Part shown: piece after piece, positions 42,411 through 51,573 of the stretch
How the letters are laid out: each line of letters starts with the position of its first letter
How positions within the stretch are numbered: position 1 is the stretch's first letter
Source: Vulcanimicrobiota bacterium
Lineage (GTDB): Bacteria > Vulcanimicrobiota > Vulcanimicrobiia > Vulcanimicrobiales > Vulcanimicrobiaceae
Reading direction: 5' to 3'
DNA: 64,000 bases
Assembly (NCBI GenBank): GCA_027307235.1
Contig: DAHUXH010000010.1
Location: 16,814 to 80,813 of the forward strand
Notes under the pieces: model-generated
Database searches by the model: none
What the model was told of the DNA's origin: nothing
Seen by the model: only the letters and a program-made list of their open reading frames with translations
Translations under genes and position numbers: made by a program

Positions 42411-42475
42411 CTAGGAAGCCCTATTTTTCGTCAGACCGAGCCACAACGGTATAGCAGAAAAGAGAATCTCCTAGG
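42411..42475. repeat. Palindrome copy B', internally deleted (65 bp)
   Basis: Carries the outer arms of the 102-bp family (starts CTAGGAAGCCC, ends AGAATCTCCTAG) but lacks the whole central GC-rich stem with the GTGTAC hairpin. It abuts the full copy B at 42471. A direct deletion between the inner arms explains it. Confidence 0.75.
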
Positions 42476-42576
42476 AGGCTCTATTTTTCGCCAGACCGAG
42501 GCGCGGAGAGCCGAAGTGTACTACGGTACACGAGGCTCTCCGCAACGACGGTATGGCGGAAAAGAGGGCTTCCTAG
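42471..42576. repeat. Interrupted palindrome, copy B (106 bp)
   Basis: Full member of the family, between the convergent kamA and DUF4097 genes. The central hairpin GTGTAC-TACG-GTACAC is intact. The flanking stem reads GGAGAGCC/GGCTCTCC, a paired change from GGAGAGGC/GCCTCTCC of copies A and C. The outer ends CTAGGA/TCCTAG replace TAGAAG/CTTCTA. The right end supplies the TAG stop (42575-42573) of the minus-strand gene. Confidence 0.9.
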
Positions 42577-43301
42577 CCTTTATTAATGTGGAGGTCGCCG
42601 TTCGTGGTGTGCATCGTCAGATCGACGCCGGAGGCGGACATCGTTGCATGGAGATGCCGTCCGCCGCTGAAGCCGAACTGCGAAACGATGTCGCCGTTGG
42701 TCGTGCCGAGATCGACGGTATGCAGCGCCGTGCTCGACGGCAGGTTTACCACGACATCGCCATTGGTGCTGCTCAACGTCACATCCCTAACCGACTCGAC
42801 CGACGCGAAGCTGACGACGACGTCGCCGTTGGATGACGACGACTGCACGTTGGATGCCGCCCCATCGAGATGCACATCACCGTTGCTGGTCGCAACGTGC
42901 ATCGCTCCGGTCAAGCCCTGTACGGTCACGTCGCCGTTCGTCGTATTCGTATCCAGCGACGAATCGGCCGGAGCCGTGATCAGAAAGTCGATGCTGCCGC
43001 AGTTGAACTGGCAGTTGTGAACCACTTCGGTGACGCCGATCTCGTTGCCGTTCTTGTCGATGCGCACGTCGAGATCGTTTGGGTCTTCGTTCCCGCGCAG
43101 ATGCTTGGTAGCCGTTATCGTGAGCGTGCCGGCGGGGCCGGGTTTGATCTTGACGTCGCCGTTCTTTGCGTTGACGACGAGATGGGCCGCCGAACTGACA
43201 GCTGTATGGTACGCCTCGGTCACATGCTTGTTGGTCGGATCAAAATTGCCGAACAGCCAATTGAGCAGGCCTGTGGCCAAAAGGAGAGCTGCGATCTTCA
43301 T
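42573..43301 (-). CDS. DUF4097 beta-solenoid-like secreted protein, copy 1
   Basis: Protein of 242 residues with an N-terminal hydrophobic segment (IAALLLATGLLNWLFG). It is built of short repeats with a recurring TTNGD or SSNGD turn every 15-25 residues (for example TTNGDVTVQGLTGAMHVATS), the pattern of DUF4097, a predicted right-handed beta-helix. One CQFNCG pair may form a disulfide. Role unknown, probably envelope-associated. It lies 7 bases after its paralogue in the same operon; its stop codon is within palindrome copy B. Confidence 0.82.
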   Translation of the reverse strand: MKIAALLLATGLLNWLFGNFDPTNKHVTEAYHTAVSSAAHLVVNAKNGDVKIKPGPAGTLTITATKHLRGNEDPNDLDVRIDKNGNEIGVTEVVHNCQFNCGSIDFLITAPADSSLDTNTTNGDVTVQGLTGAMHVATSNGDVHLDGAASNVQSSSSNGDVVVSFASVESVRDVTLSSTNGDVVVNLPSSTALHTVDLGTTNGDIVSQFGFSGGRHLHATMSASGVDLTMHTTNGDLHINKG

Positions 43302-43308
43302 GGTTTCC

Positions 43309-44031
43309 TCATATGCGGTCTATCTCGATGCTGCCATTGGTGGTGCTTGCGTCGAGATCGATGCCCGCGGGTGCTAACGTGATGTGAAGCGACCGGCCAC
43401 CGCTGACATTGAAGTTGGTGTGAACGGCGCCGTTGGTCGTCTCTGCGTTGAGTTGACGGATGGCGGCTCCGGTCGGCAATGTAACGTTGACCCTGCCGTT
43501 GGTGGTGCTGAGTTCGGCCTTCTTCGCTTGCGCCGTCGAAGCGTAGAACGCTTGTATGGAGCCGTTGGTCGTTGAGAGCGTGCTGTCGGCACGCAGATCA
43601 GCCGCGCTGATGTTGCCGTTGGTCGTCGAAGCGGTCACCACGCCCGCGATGCCCTGTTCTGAGATGTTCCCGTTGGTGGTCTCGAGATTGGCAGAAGCGT
43701 CGCTCGGAACGGTCACCGTGAAACTGACCGAACCGCAGTCGAACCAGCACGAGTGGGGCATCTTCACTCCGACGACCACGTCGTTGCCGCGCTTCTCGAT
43801 CTGCACCGAGATCTTGTCGATGCTGCCTGACGGCGCGCGCTTCGTGCTCGTGACGGTGACCATCCCGGCCGGCCCCCGCGACAGCGTCACCGAGCCGTTG
43901 ATGGTCATGACCGACACGTGAGCGGCGGGGCCCACGACAAGATGCTGTGTCGCCGTCTGTGTCACACGCGTCCCGCCGAAGAGCCCATCGAGCAGCCCGG
44001 CGGCGAGCATGACGGCAGCGATATTCATCAT
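43309..44031 (-). CDS. DUF4097 beta-solenoid-like secreted protein, copy 2
   Basis: Paralogue of the preceding gene (240 residues) with the same plan: short hydrophobic start (AAVMLAAGLLDGLFGG), NGSVTLSRGPAGMVTVTSTK, a CWFDCG pair and repeated TTNG turns (TTNGNISEQGIAGVVTASTT, TTNGSIQAF). The N-terminal half is closely similar to copy 1, so this is a tandem duplication. It lies 4 bases after the P450 stop. ATG 44031 and ATG 44028 are equally possible starts. Confidence 0.82.
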   Translation of the reverse strand: MMNIAAVMLAAGLLDGLFGGTRVTQTATQHLVVGPAAHVSVMTINGSVTLSRGPAGMVTVTSTKRAPSGSIDKISVQIEKRGNDVVVGVKMPHSCWFDCGSVSFTVTVPSDASANLETTNGNISEQGIAGVVTASTTNGNISAADLRADSTLSTTNGSIQAFYASTAQAKKAELSTTNGRVNVTLPTGAAIRQLNAETTNGAVHTNFNVSGGRSLHITLAPAGIDLDASTTNGSIEIDRI

Positions 44032-44035
44032 GCCC

Positions 44036-45352
44036 TTACTTACCGAGCGGCAGCCCAGGAGTTTCAGCGACCGGGTGCGCCGTCATCCACATGGGGTAGC
44101 GCGGGCGCAGCGTCACGAGCGGTTCCCATTCGACAACGGTTCGCCTTTGCAGCGAAAAGCGCATGCGCCCGGCGACCGCGGCCAGCACGATGGTCGCCTC
44201 GCTCCAGGCAAACTGCTCGCCGATGCACTTGCGCGCGCCGCCCCCGAAGGGGAAGTACGCAAACGGGTGCGGCTCCGCCGAGCCGGCCCAACGATCGGGA
44301 TCGAACCGTTCGGGATCGGGAAAATGCCGCGCCGACCGCTGCATCACGAGCGGGCTGACCAAAACGACGGCCCCTCTGCCGATGTCGTACTCCCCGATCC
44401 GCACGTCGCGCACCGCCTGGCGTCCAAGCACCCAGGCCGGCGGATAGAGCCGCATCGACTCGGCGATGATCGACCGCGCGAACGAACGATCGGGAAGCTC
44501 GCGATGCAAGCGCGCTTCGACATCGGCATGCCGCGAAAGCAGATACCACGTCCAGGAGAGCGCGTTCGCGGTCGTTTCGTGACCGGCGATGAGCAACGTC
44601 AGCATCTCCTCGCGCAGTTGCTGAACATCGACGCTCGGATCGCCCTCCTCATCACGTGCCGCCAACAGCATGGAGACGACGTCGCCGCGATCCACGCCGT
44701 CGCGGCGGCGACGCCCGATGATCTCGTCGACGATTCCCTCCAGCGCTGCCTTGGCGGCGTGAAAGCGCCGCGTCGACGCGACCGGAAGCAACGAGCGCAG
44801 ACGCCCGATCGGTCCGAGGGAGAGCGGGAAGACTTCGATGACGGCGTCGAGCGCATCGCGCACCGTGGCGGCCACTTCCGGGGCATCCACGCCGAACAAC
44901 GCGGCGCACGCGATGCGCAGCGTCAACGCCATCATCGCTTCGTGCATGTCGAACTCGGCGTCGACCGTGAGATCGCGCACGAACCGCTCCGACTCGGCCA
45001 GCATGATGGTTTCGTATGCGGCGATCCGCTCGCGGTGAAACGCCGGTTGCACGATCCGGCGCATGCGGCGATGCTGCGGCTCTTCGCTGGTCAGCAATCC
45101 GTCCCCGAGCAGCCGTCCAATCGCGCGCGTGCCTTCGGATTTGATGAACTCGTGTTGTTTGGTGACGAGGACTTCTTTGACGAGGTCGGGATCGCTGATG
45201 AAGTAAAAGCGGCGCAACGGAACGTCGAAGCGCGCGACCGGACCGAACCGTGCCGACAACTCGGTCAGCGTGTGCGGCAGGCGCCGGAAAAATTCCGGGC
45301 CGGTGCCGACGATGCGCAGCGCTTGCGCGATCCCAAGTCCCGGTGCTTGCAC
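44036..45352 (-). CDS. Cytochrome P450
   Basis: Soluble P450 monooxygenase of 438 residues. Heme-binding loop [16 protein letters not shown] (cysteine ligand) is near the C-terminus, the I-helix oxygen motif is [10 protein letters not shown], and the ExxR reads ESMR in [17 protein letters not shown]. No membrane anchor and no reductase domain. I chose GTG 45352, because GGAGG lies about 11 bases upstream, within the end of the yciH gene. The open frame runs further upstream, but only through that gene. Substrate unknown; no ferredoxin gene is nearby. Confidence 0.92.
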   Translation of the reverse strand: MQAPGLGIAQALRIVGTGPEFFRRLPHTLTELSARFGPVARFDVPLRRFYFISDPDLVKEVLVTKQHEFIKSEGTRAIGRLLGDGLLTSEEPQHRRMRRIVQPAFHRERIAAYETIMLAESERFVRDLTVDAEFDMHEAMMALTLRIACAALFGVDAPEVAATVRDALDAVIEVFPLSLGPIGRLRSLLPVASTRRFHAAKAALEGIVDEIIGRRRRDGVDRGDVVSMLLAARDEEGDPSVDVQQLREEMLTLLIAGHETTANALSWTWYLLSRHADVEARLHRELPDRSFARSIIAESMRLYPPAWVLGRQAVRDVRIGEYDIGRGAVVLVSPLVMQRSARHFPDPERFDPDRWAGSAEPHPFAYFPFGGGARKCIGEQFAWSEATIVLAAVAGRMRFSLQRRTVVEWEPLVTLRPRYPMWMTAHPVAETPGLPLGK

Positions 45353-45359
45353 GCCTACC

Positions 45360-45605
45360 TTACCCTCCGGCCCGCTTGACGCGACGGCCCTGTGCCTCGA
45401 ACCACGCGACGATGGCGTCGCGGTGATCGCCCTGAATTTCGACGACGCCGTTCTTCGCGGTGCCGCCGGTGCCGCACAGGCGTTTGAGCGTTCTGGCAAC
45501 CTCGCTGATCTCGCGATCGTCCAAGCCGGTGATGACCGACATGGTACCGGCACGGCGGCGCTCGCGAAAGACACGCACGACGCCGTCGTTGGGAACCTGC
45601 TGCAT
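45360..45605 (-). CDS. yciH: SUI1/YciH-type translation factor
   Basis: Bacterial relative of eIF1 that discriminates start codons or inhibits initiation under stress. The 81-residue protein has VRVFRERRRAGTMSVITGLDD at the start, LKRLCGTGGTAKNGVVEIQGDHRD in the centre (the conserved loop) and ends at RRVKRAGG. It is shorter than E. coli YciH (108), missing the unstructured N-terminal tail. It heads a compact operon with the P450 and two DUF4097 genes, an unusual partnership. Confidence 0.88.
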   Translation of the reverse strand: MQQVPNDGVVRVFRERRRAGTMSVITGLDDREISEVARTLKRLCGTGGTAKNGVVEIQGDHRDAIVAWFEAQGRRVKRAGG

Positions 45606-45669
45606 AGCGCCGGTTGACTTCTCATTCGAACCGGGAGGCTACTGCGTCGGCGCGGAAGCCGCTGCCGCT

Positions 45670-46239
45670 ATGAGCAGTCGGCGCATCTGTGTCTTTTGCG
45701 GCTCGCACCTCGGGCGCGACGAGCGCTTCGTCGGCGCGGCGATCGACGCCGCGGAACGCATCGTGCGCGCCGGGTACGGCGTGGTCTACGGCGGCGGCCG
45801 CGTCGGGCTCATGGGTGTGGTCGCCAACGCCGCGCTCGCAGCCGGCGGCGAAGTGATCGGCGTCATTCCCGGCGCGCTCGCCAGCGCCGAGGTCGCCCAT
45901 CAGGGGCTGAGCGCGCTGCACGTCGTGCAATCGATGCACGAACGCAAAGCCATGATGACCGATTTGAGCGAAGCCTTCATCGCGCTTCCCGGCGGCTTCG
46001 GGACGATGGACGAACTGTGCGAAGCACTGACCTGGCGGCAGTTGAAGATCCACGACAAACCCGTCGGCATCTTCAACTTCGAGGGCTTCTTCGATCCGCT
46101 GCTCTCGCTCTTCGATCGGATGGTCGACGAAGGCTTCGTCATGGAGCGCTCGCGTGCGCTCCTGCGCGCGTCGAGTTCCATCGACGAACTCTTGTCGTGG
46201 CTCGACGGCCCGCGTAACGGCAATCTTCCCTCCTCATGA
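45670..46239 (+). CDS. LOG family protein (nucleotide 5'-monophosphate phosphoribohydrolase)
   Basis: LOG enzymes release the base from cytokinin ribotides or from other nucleoside monophosphates. The 189-residue protein has ICVFCGSHLGRD near the start, VYGGGRVGLMGVVANAAL (about 38-55) and the catalytic PGGFGTMDELCEALTWRQL (about 109-127), the PGGxGTxxE signature. I start at ATG 45670. The stop overlaps the next gene's ATG. The natural substrate in bacteria is often unknown. Confidence 0.9.
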   Translation: MSSRRICVFCGSHLGRDERFVGAAIDAAERIVRAGYGVVYGGGRVGLMGVVANAALAAGGEVIGVIPGALASAEVAHQGLSALHVVQSMHERKAMMTDLSEAFIALPGGFGTMDELCEALTWRQLKIHDKPVGIFNFEGFFDPLLSLFDRMVDEGFVMERSRALLRASSSIDELLSWLDGPRNGNLPSS

Positions 46240-46799
46240 CGAGGACTTTCAACGGCCGGCATGCAATCGGTACCGCAATGACATTCATTCGTTTTGTTCT
46301 CGTGTGCGGCGTTTTGCTCTCGTTCGCGCCGCTGCACGCGTCCGCTCAAAGCGCAAGCCCGGCGCCGTTCGGTGATCCGCCGATGACGGCGTTGATCGGC
46401 TCGTGGTCGTGCGACGGCTATTTCCCAAGCAATGGGCGAAAGATCGGGTCCACGATGCGCATCGACGCCGACCTCAACGGGACGGCGCTCGTGAAGCATC
46501 AAGACGACCGGCCGGAACTCGGAATGTACCATTCATTGGAGGTGTGGACGCGCGATCCGAAAGCGGGCACGTACATCTCTACGATCTTCGATAGTTCCGG
46601 CGGCGTTCGCCGCTTCACGTCGAGCGGATGGGTTGGGAACACGCTGACGTGGTCGATCGATCCCGGCGCGAGTCTGCCGCAGCAATTCGTCTACATTCGC
46701 AACGGCAACGGCACGATTCAGCTCGATTGGCGACGCGCGCGTGACGGGAAGACATTCACGGTCGGCGATACGCTCACGTGCACGAAGCGCGCGCCGTGA
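46236..46799 (+). CDS. Hypothetical secreted protein
   Basis: Precursor of 187 residues with a signal peptide (FVLVCGVLLSFAPLHASAQ). The mature part begins PMTALIGSWSCDGYFP and continues with IDADLNGTALVKHQDDRP, which recalls the DUF1579/lipocalin-like GTWxxxG pattern of small beta-barrel proteins. The two cysteines (SWSCDG, TLTCTK) could form a disulfide across the barrel ends. The ATG overlaps the LOG stop; ATG 46278 is an alternative. The 3' end overlaps the convergent CMD gene. Confidence 0.66.
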   Translation: MTRTFNGRHAIGTAMTFIRFVLVCGVLLSFAPLHASAQSASPAPFGDPPMTALIGSWSCDGYFPSNGRKIGSTMRIDADLNGTALVKHQDDRPELGMYHSLEVWTRDPKAGTYISTIFDSSGGVRRFTSSGWVGNTLTWSIDPGASLPQQFVYIRNGNGTIQLDWRRARDGKTFTVGDTLTCTKRAP

Positions 46800-47148
46800 C
46801 GACGCGCTTGACGATCGCCATGGCATTGAGCACCTTGGGAAATCCAATATAGGGAATCAGCGTCATCACGGCTTCGACCACTTCGGCTTGGGTGAGGCCG
46901 ACATTGAATGCGCCTTCGACGTGGGTGTGCAGTTGGCGATCGCAGCCCCCCATCGTGGCGAGCGACGCGATCGCGACCAGCTCGCGCTGGCGAAGATCGC
47001 CTTCACGCCCGTAGATTTCGCCGAACGCAAAGTCGGTGAGGTACGTTAGGAAATCCGGGGCGAACTCGCGATACTCGGCGATCAGATGATCGGCGACCTT
47101 GTCGCCGTCGATCATCCGCAAGAGCGCCTCGCCCCGGCTGTCGCTCAT
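46774..47148 (-). CDS. Carboxymuconolactone decarboxylase family protein
   Basis: Alpha-helical protein of 124 residues of the CMD family: RELVAIASLATMGGCDRQLHTHVEGAFNVGLTQAEVVEAVMTLIPYIGFPKVLNAM is unbroken across the domain. There is only one cysteine at the site (GGCDRQLH), so the peroxidase-type CxxC of AhpD is absent. That favours a decarboxylase or an unknown role. It lies one base after the stop of the large dehydrogenase gene. Confidence 0.88.
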   Translation of the reverse strand: MSDSRGEALLRMIDGDKVADHLIAEYREFAPDFLTYLTDFAFGEIYGREGDLRQRELVAIASLATMGGCDRQLHTHVEGAFNVGLTQAEVVEAVMTLIPYIGFPKVLNAMAIVKRVVTARASCT

Positions 47149-47149
47149 C

Positions 47150-50100
47150 CTATTCGCTCAAGGCGGCGGCGATGATGCGTTCTTGCTCGACGGCGTGCGC
47201 GCCGGAGTAGCCCTCGGATGGGCTGGCGCGGTACGGCCGGCCGATGTACTCGATGTCAAAGCTCTTGGCGAGATTTTCGAGCAGACGGCGACGAACGTAT
47301 GCGCGCGCTCCCATGTTCTTGGGCTCTTCCTGGACCCAGACCAGGCGCTTGGCATTCACATACCGTGCGAGCACCGCGTTGATCTCGACCGCGGGCAGCG
47401 GCGAAAGCTGTTCGATGCGCACGATCGCCGTCTTCTTCAGGTTCGCGTTCGCGTCGCTCTGGATCAGGTCGTAGTACAGCTTGCCGGTACAAAGCAGGAT
47501 GCGCTCAACCTTCGCGGGGTCCGCGATATGCGGATCGTCGATGACCGGCTTGAACGAACCGTTGGCCATCTCGTCGATCGTACCCGATGCGGCTTCGAGA
47601 CGAAGCAACGATTTTGGTGTCATCACGACCAACGGAGCCGGCTGGGCCGCCGATGCTTGCGCGCGTAAGAGATGATAGTAGTTCGCGGCGTTAGACGGAT
47701 TGGCGACGCGCAGATTTCCTTCAGCGGCAAGCTGCAGAAAACGCTCGAGACGCGCGCTCGAATGTTCCGGACCTTGACCTTCGTAGCCGTGCGGCAACAG
47801 GAGCGTCAGGCGTGACATCAATCCCCATTTGGCTTGTCCGGCTGCAATGAATTGATCGATGATGATCTGCGCGCCGTTGTTGAAATCGCCGAACTGCGCT
47901 TCCCAGAGCACGAGCGCCTTCGACATCGCCGACGTGTAGCCGTACTCGAAGCCCAAACACGCATATTCGGAGAGCGGGCTGTTGTGAATTTCAAACGACG
48001 CGCTCGCATCGGGAATGTGCTGTAGCGGCACCCATTCCGCTCCGGTGTTCGGATCGTGCAGCACCGCATGGCGATGGCTGAAGGTACCGCGTTCGGTATC
48101 TTGGCCGGTGATACGAACGGGTACGCCGGACGAGATTAGCGACGCGAAGGCGAGCGCCTCGGCCATGCCCCAGTCGACGATACCCTTCTCCGCGAACGCG
48201 CCGCGGCGCCGGTCGAACTGCGCTGCGAGTTTCTTGTTGATCGAAAATCCGTCAGGCACGGCCGTCAGCGCTTCGCTCCAGGCCGCGAGCTGCGCCCTGT
48301 CGATCGGCGCGAGCGTCACCGTTTCAACGTGCGTCGATTGCGCGATCTTCGCGATGATGCTCTCTTGTTTTTTGCCCTTGATCGCCTTGTACGCTTCTTG
48401 CAGACGCGCGTTCGCCTGCGTGATCATCTCGTTGGCCTGCTCCGCAGTCAAAACGTTCTGCGCGATGAGTTTGCTCGCGAAGAGTTCGCGCGCTGTCGGA
48501 TGATTCTTGATGCGCTCGTACATCAGCGGTTGTGTGTAGGCCGGTTCGTCCTGTTCGTTGTGGCCGAAGCGGCGATAGCCGATGAGATCGATCAGCACGT
48601 CGCGATTGAAGCGGCGGCGGTAGTCGACGGCCAGATGCGCGGCCGCGATGCACGCGTCGATGTCGTCCGCGTTGACGTGCACGATCGGGACGTCGAAGCC
48701 TTTGGCGAGATCGGATGCGTAGCGCGTCGAGCGATCGTCGCGCACGTCGGTCGTAAAACCGATCTGGTTGTTCGAGATGATGTGGACGGTGCCGCCGGTC
48801 GTGTAGCCCGGCAACGACTGCAGATTGAAGACCTCGGCGACGATGCCCTGACCCATGAACGCCGCGTCACCGTGAATGAGAATCGGAGCAGCGTTCTGCA
48901 AGCGCTGCGACGGGATGTTGTGCGAGTGATCGGTCTGCAATGCGCGCGTGCGGCCCTCGACGACCGGATCGACCGCTTCGAGGTGGCTCGGGTTGTGCGC
49001 GAGCATGACGACGATCTTCTTCTTGCTCGACGTCTCGTAGACGCCGGTCGCACCTTGGTGGTATTTCACGTCGCCGGTGACGTCTTGACCGTCGCCCTCG
49101 CCGACGTCGCCGCGCTGGTGCGCCGCCTCGAACTCTTCGAGAATCTCTTCGTACGGCATGTTCACGACGTGCGCGATCGTGTTGAGACGTCCGCGGTGCG
49201 CCATGCCGAGCACGACGTTGGGCACGCCGTCGGCGGCCAACATGTCGAGCATCTCCTCGATCATCGGCACCATCGCGTCGAGGCCTTCGAGCGAGAACGT
49301 CTTCTGTCCAAGGAAGTTCTTGCGCAAGAACCGTTCGAACGTTTCGACCTTGGTCAAACGCTGCAAGAACTCGACTTGACGATCGCGCGAGAGCGCGACC
49401 TTATGCTTGCCCGACTCGATATAGTCGCGCAGCCAGCGGCGCTGCTCGGTGTTGGAGATGTGCTCGACTTCGTAGGCGATCGCCGATGCGTACGTGTCGC
49501 GCAGATGCGTGAGCACCTCGGCGAGCGTGTCGCCGGGAACTTTGACGTTGAGTACCGCGGCGGGAACCGCGCTCTGCATCGCAGGCGTCAGGCCGTAGGA
49601 TGCGGCATCGAGTTTCGGATCGCCGGCCGGCTGCGACCCGAGCGGATCGAGATTCGCCGCGAGATGTCCATGCGTGCGATAGGCAGAGACCAGCGCCATC
49701 CCGGCGCCGACCGCGCGCATCATCTCGTCCGACGGTGCCGGCAGCGCGGCCGCTCCCGGCGCCGCGGGCGCAGCCGGACCGGCGGCGGACAGTTGCGGCG
49801 AGGGCGCGGCTTGCACGCCCATCGACGCGAAGACGGTTTCGTAGAATGCGTCTTTGCCTTGCAGCAGATCGTCGACGCGCCGCAAGAACTCTCCCGACTG
49901 CGCGCCTTGAATGACGCGATGATCGTAGGTGTTGGTGATCTGCATCACCTTGCCGATGCCCAATTGCGCGATCGTCTGCGGCGGCACGTTGGAAAAGCCG
50001 GGCGGATAGCCGATCGCGCCGGTGGCGATGATCGCGCCTTGGCCGACCGTCAAGCGAGGAACGCTGGCGACGGTGCCGATGCCGCCCGGATTGGTGAGCG

Positions 50101-51379
50101 TGAACGATGCGCCTTGCAGATCGTCGGCGGTGAGTTTGTTGTCACGCGCTTTGCCGACGAGGTTTTCGTAGGCGGAGCGGAACGCCACGAAATCGAGGGC
50201 GCCTGCGTTCTTGATCACCGGCACGACGAGAAAACGCGCGCCGTCCTTGCGCTCGGTGTCGACGGCCAGTCCGAGGTGGATGCCCGGCTCGACGCGCAGC
50301 GGCGCGCCGCTTTCGTCGCGCCGGAACGAATGCGTGATAAACGGCATCTCGCGCGCGGTCTGCACGAGCGCGTAGGCGACCAGGTGCGTGAACGAGATCT
50401 TCTCGTTGCGTCCGGCGGCTTTGAGCGCGGCGTTGAGTTCCTTGCGGCGCGCATCCATCACGTCGACAGTCAGCGTTCGAAAACTCGTCGCGACCGGGAT
50501 GGTGAGACTCTGTTCCATGTACCCCGCGAGCGCCGCGCCTGGACCCTTGATCGGCGTCGTCACCGCCCCAGACGGGAGCGGCGGGAGCGCGGCAGCCGCC
50601 GGCGCGGCGGTGCGGCGTTTGGCGGTCGCGGCTTGTGCCATCACGTCTTCGCGAAGAATCAGACCGTTGGGCCCGCTCCCGCGGACCAACGCCAAATCGA
50701 GATCGGCCTTACGCGCCAAACGCCGTGCTTGCGCCGACGCGATCGCCGCGCCGGTTCGCGCGGGCGGCGGGGCGGCAGCCGGAGCGGGTGCGGGCTTCAG
50801 GCCGGGTTTGGACGCCGCTGCAGCGCCGGTGCGCACGGCGTTGGCGTCGATTTCGGCGAGCGTGGAGCCGACCGTAACTGTGTCGCCGGGTTTGACCAGT
50901 AACGCGGTAATCACGCCGGAGACCGGGGCCGGAACTTCGACGTCGACTTTGTCGGTCGTCACGTCCACCACCGTGTCGCCCTCGCTCAGATAATCGCCGA
51001 TCTTCGCGCGAAACTCGACCACCGAACCCTCGGTGACAGACTCGCCCATCGCGGGCAGCGTGACCGCGACGATCTTCGCGGGGCCGGCCACCGGCGGCGG
51101 CGCACCGTTGGCGGCAGCGGCACCCGACACGTCGATCTCGGCGAGGACGGTGCCGACCGAGACGGTGTCTCCTTCTTTGACGAGCAGATGCGCGATCACG
51201 CCGGATGCCGTGGCCGGGACTTCGACGTCGACTTTGTCGGTGGTCACGTCGACGATCGTGTCGCCCTCGCTGACGAAATCGCCGACTTTCTTGCGAAATT
51301 CGACGACTGAGCCTTCGGTAACCGACTCGCCCATCGCGGGCAAGGTGACCTTGACGATCGTGTCCGGCACGTGCTGCAA
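47150..51379 (-). CDS. kgd: 2-Oxoglutarate dehydrogenase E2-E1 fusion with two lipoyl domains
   Basis: Multifunctional enzyme of 1409 residues. Order: lipoyl domain 1 (lipoyl Lys49), lipoyl domain 2 (Lys144), a peripheral-subunit-binding motif (about 212-250), the E2 succinyltransferase domain (about 285-510, ending TYDHRVIQGAQSGEFL) and a ThDP-dependent E1 part (about 540-1409, with NVVLGMAHRGRLNTIAHV, YHQGATGVYET, LAHNPSHLEAVDPV, RRFGHNEQDEPAYTQP). In actinobacterial Kgd/OdhA the same E2-E1 fusion lacks lipoyl domains. Here both are present, near-identical in tandem. With an E3 it could convert 2-oxoglutarate to succinyl-CoA. The start is TTG 51379 or GTG 51370. Confidence 0.93.
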   Translation of the reverse strand: MQHVPDTIVKVTLPAMGESVTEGSVVEFRKKVGDFVSEGDTIVDVTTDKVDVEVPATASGVIAHLLVKEGDTVSVGTVLAEIDVSGAAAANGAPPPVAGPAKIVAVTLPAMGESVTEGSVVEFRAKIGDYLSEGDTVVDVTTDKVDVEVPAPVSGVITALLVKPGDTVTVGSTLAEIDANAVRTGAAAASKPGLKPAPAPAAAPPPARTGAAIASAQARRLARKADLDLALVRGSGPNGLILREDVMAQAATAKRRTAAPAAAALPPLPSGAVTTPIKGPGAALAGYMEQSLTIPVATSFRTLTVDVMDARRKELNAALKAAGRNEKISFTHLVAYALVQTAREMPFITHSFRRDESGAPLRVEPGIHLGLAVDTERKDGARFLVVPVIKNAGALDFVAFRSAYENLVGKARDNKLTADDLQGASFTLTNPGGIGTVASVPRLTVGQGAIIATGAIGYPPGFSNVPPQTIAQLGIGKVMQITNTYDHRVIQGAQSGEFLRRVDDLLQGKDAFYETVFASMGVQAAPSPQLSAAGPAAPAAPGAAALPAPSDEMMRAVGAGMALVSAYRTHGHLAANLDPLGSQPAGDPKLDAASYGLTPAMQSAVPAAVLNVKVPGDTLAEVLTHLRDTYASAIAYEVEHISNTEQRRWLRDYIESGKHKVALSRDRQVEFLQRLTKVETFERFLRKNFLGQKTFSLEGLDAMVPMIEEMLDMLAADGVPNVVLGMAHRGRLNTIAHVVNMPYEEILEEFEAAHQRGDVGEGDGQDVTGDVKYHQGATGVYETSSKKKIVVMLAHNPSHLEAVDPVVEGRTRALQTDHSHNIPSQRLQNAAPILIHGDAAFMGQGIVAEVFNLQSLPGYTTGGTVHIISNNQIGFTTDVRDDRSTRYASDLAKGFDVPIVHVNADDIDACIAAAHLAVDYRRRFNRDVLIDLIGYRRFGHNEQDEPAYTQPLMYERIKNHPTARELFASKLIAQNVLTAEQANEMITQANARLQEAYKAIKGKKQESIIAKIAQSTHVETVTLAPIDRAQLAAWSEALTAVPDGFSINKKLAAQFDRRRGAFAEKGIVDWGMAEALAFASLISSGVPVRITGQDTERGTFSHRHAVLHDPNTGAEWVPLQHIPDASASFEIHNSPLSEYACLGFEYGYTSAMSKALVLWEAQFGDFNNGAQIIIDQFIAAGQAKWGLMSRLTLLLPHGYEGQGPEHSSARLERFLQLAAEGNLRVANPSNAANYYHLLRAQASAAQPAPLVVMTPKSLLRLEAASGTIDEMANGSFKPVIDDPHIADPAKVERILLCTGKLYYDLIQSDANANLKKTAIVRIEQLSPLPAVEINAVLARYVNAKRLVWVQEEPKNMGARAYVRRRLLENLAKSFDIEYIGRPYRASPSEGYSGAHAVEQERIIAAALSE

Positions 51380-51573
51380 AACCCCGTGATCCCAAAAAGG
51401 CGCGCTTCGCGCGAAGAATGCGAAACGCTTGATTACACTTCCGTCAATTCTACCCCCGCACTACGGGCGAGCCTACGACCCTAGCCGCTGGAGGCGATCG
51501 GTCGACTCGCCGCGTGAAACGAGCGTCGGCACGCAGGCTTTTCACGCCTGCCCGCGCATGTAAAGTTTTGAAC

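Noticed and set aside
42590..43960. Possible CRISPR or tandem DNA repeats
   Set aside because: The recurring CCGTTGGTxGT pieces encode the NG turns of DUF4097 proteins. Spacing is irregular and tracks codons, so it is protein repeat structure.
48329..50902. An 857-residue plus-strand frame
   Set aside because: Antisense to the dehydrogenase fusion. Arg/Asp/His-rich shadow of the codon bias in the real gene.
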